From contig NYTT01000099.1 in NCBI GenBank assembly GCA_002683775.1, forward strand, positions 1-6,576: DNA of 6,576 bases, in the 5' to 3' direction. Of the stretch, positions 5,537 to 6,576 are shown in pieces. The stretch is from Flavobacteriales bacterium (GTDB taxonomy: Bacteria; Bacteroidota; Bacteroidia; Flavobacteriales; BACL11). The notes beneath the pieces are model-generated. The model saw only the letters and a list, made by a program, of their open reading frames with translations, was not told the DNA's origin and searched no databases. The position numbers were made by a program, and so were the translations under genes. Within the stretch, counting starts at the first letter, position 1, and each line of letters begins with the position of its first letter.

Positions 5537-6576
5537 ATGAGATTTATTTTAGTTTTAATTATCTGTACTATTACATTAGATAGCCTTTCACAAAATATAT
5601 ATGTTCCTGATGATGCATTCGAACAGGAATTAATTAATTTAGGATTAGATAATATGTTAGATGATTCCATAGCTATATCAGCTATAGATACTTTGACATT
5701 CTTAGATATTGCTTTTCCACAATCAACCCTTGAATATATATATGATTTAACAGGCATTGAGTATTTTACTTCTTTAGAGTATTTTAGTTCTCAAACTCAA
5801 TTTATTTCAGGTCAACTTGATCTAACAAACAGTCCAAATTTAAAGTATCTTAATTGTGCAGAAATGGATTTGACATCACTACTTTTTGTTGAAAGCTCTC
5901 AAATAGAATATATAAGATGTGATCAAAATAATATTTCATTTCTTCAAGTAGCAAATTGTTCAAATTTAGAAATACTTAGATGTAGTCAAAATCTATTATC
6001 GAATTTAGATGTCAGTAATTGTACAGCTCTTTCTGAATTAAATTGTTCTGCAAATCAGTTGTCTACAATTGATATTTCAAATAATACTAATATAGAAACT
6101 TTTCAATGTAGTTTTAATAATTTATCTTTCATAGATGTGAGTAGTAATATTAATTTAAAAACTATTAGTTGTTCTCAAAATCCAATAACAAGCATAGATT
6201 TAACCGACAACTATTTTTTAGAAAATGTAGATGTAAGTTTTTGTAATATTAGTACTGCAGATATTCGAAATGGCAATAATACCAATATAGGTGCCTGTAA
6301 TATTACATTTAGAGGTAACCCAAGTCTTAATTGTATAAATGTTGATGATGTCATTTATTCTAATTCAACATGGAATAATTCTTGTTTTTATTCAAATATT
6401 GATGGACAAATGTATTATGAAGAAAATTGCCAATTATTATTGTGTGACTCTCTTATTGTTGCAGATGTTGTAATCGATTACAGTAGTCTTACAATTGATA
6501 TAGCCATCTATAATTCAGGCTCTTCTTCTTTTTCTTATCCTTATGTTGCATTCACGCTAGATGCTAATGGAGATAC
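5537..6576 (+). CDS. Secreted leucine-rich-repeat protein, 3' end beyond the window
   Basis: The frame is open from ATG 5537 to the window edge (346 codons) with no stop. Residues 1-19 are a signal peptide (hydrophobic core 3-14, probable cleavage near SLSQ). The mature protein begins 'NIYVPDDAFEQELINLGLD', the typical N-terminal cap of Bacteroidota LRR proteins, where 'DDxFEQxLIxLG' precedes the repeats. About seven 21-residue LRR units occupy 102-248, plus a degenerate one at 80-101. A Cys-containing region (254-303, including 'QMYYEENC') follows, then the start of a beta-sandwich-like domain (about 305 on, 'LTIDIAIYNSGSSS'). Such proteins are usually exported by the type IX system and end in a sorting domain; that part is not in view, so the route is inferred. 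They are generally surface or extracellular adhesion or binding proteins; the ligand is unknown. Confidence 0.88.
   Translation, partial: MRFILVLIICTITLDSLSQNIYVPDDAFEQELINLGLDNMLDDSIAISAIDTLTFLDIAFPQSTLEYIYDLTGIEYFTSLEYFSSQTQFISGQLDLTNSPNLKYLNCAEMDLTSLLFVESSQIEYIRCDQNNISFLQVANCSNLEILRCSQNLLSNLDVSNCTALSELNCSANQLSTIDISNNTNIETFQCSFNNLSFIDVSSNINLKTISCSQNPITSIDLTDNYFLENVDVSFCNISTADIRNGNNTNIGACNITFRGNPSLNCINVDDVIYSNSTWNNSCFYSNIDGQMYYEENCQLLLCDSLIVADVVIDYSSLTIDIAIYNSGSSSFSYPYVAFTLDANGD
5774..6280 (+). repeat. Degenerate LRR tandem repeat inside the secreted protein gene
   Basis: Seven consecutive units of exactly 63 bp (21 residues) run from 5840 to 6280, preceded by one 66-bp degenerate unit from 5774. 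The unit is roughly LxxLxCsxNxLxxLDVSNNxx. A Cys recurs at residues 107, 128, 149, 170, 191 and 212, exactly 21 apart. The copies differ substantially at nucleotide level, so this is an old protein repeat and not a recent DNA duplication. Confidence 0.85.

Noticed and set aside
5524..5757. 77-residue minus-strand frame over the start of the LRR gene
   Set aside because: It is antisense to the signal peptide and N-terminal cap of the LRR protein, which are clearly coding.
5840..6280. The 63-bp periodicity as a CRISPR array or DNA satellite
   Set aside because: The copies diverge strongly at nucleotide level, lack constant repeats with unique spacers, and translate into a continuous LRR solenoid.

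Overview
The window looks like chromosomal DNA from a low-GC member of the Bacteroidota, most likely a marine or aquatic flavobacterium-like lineage. Three things support this. First, DUF4249 lipoproteins and secreted leucine-rich-repeat proteins that begin with the 'YVPDDAFEQ' type of motif are characteristic of that phylum. Second, no start codon has a recognisable Shine-Dalgarno sequence. Third, several starts are preceded by the Bacteroidota -7 promoter box TAnnTTTG. Base composition is strongly AT-rich throughout (about 30% GC by eye), with no abrupt change that would mark an island border. No tRNA, rRNA, insertion sequence, phage gene or CRISPR array is visible.

Layout. 1-555 (+) is the 3' part of a short-chain dehydrogenase/reductase, cut by the left edge. 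It converges on a nitroreductase-family flavoprotein (575-1282, -). A 154-bp divergent intergenic region (1283-1436) separates that from a run of three envelope or secreted proteins on the + strand: a small unrecognised lipoprotein (1437-1838), a secreted protein with one FG-GAP/VCBS-like aspartate-rich motif (1880-2560), and a DUF4249 lipoprotein (2557-3567) that overlaps the previous gene by ATGA. A two-gene enzyme cassette follows: a PhzF-family isomerase (3591-4376) and, 5 bp later, a TPMT-family SAM-dependent methyltransferase (4382-4969). A DUF1801/YdhG-like protein (4997-5437, -) converges on the cassette. From a 99-bp divergent promoter region a secreted LRR protein (5537 onward, +) runs off the right edge.

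How the genes relate. The middle block is envelope biology: two predicted lipoproteins and two proteins with signal peptides. The LRR protein is probably a cargo of the type IX secretion system, although the C-terminal sorting domain that would prove this lies outside the window. The other genes are small soluble enzymes or accessory proteins with no visible shared pathway.

The most distinctive non-coding signal is a TAnnTTTG or one-mismatch box placed exactly 4 bp before the ATG of four genes. It implies leaderless or nearly leaderless transcripts. I do not see a clearly new multi-gene system. The least explained parts are the unrecognised lipoprotein, the DUF4249 gene coupled to an unusual partner instead of a TonB-dependent receptor, and the PhzF-methyltransferase pair.
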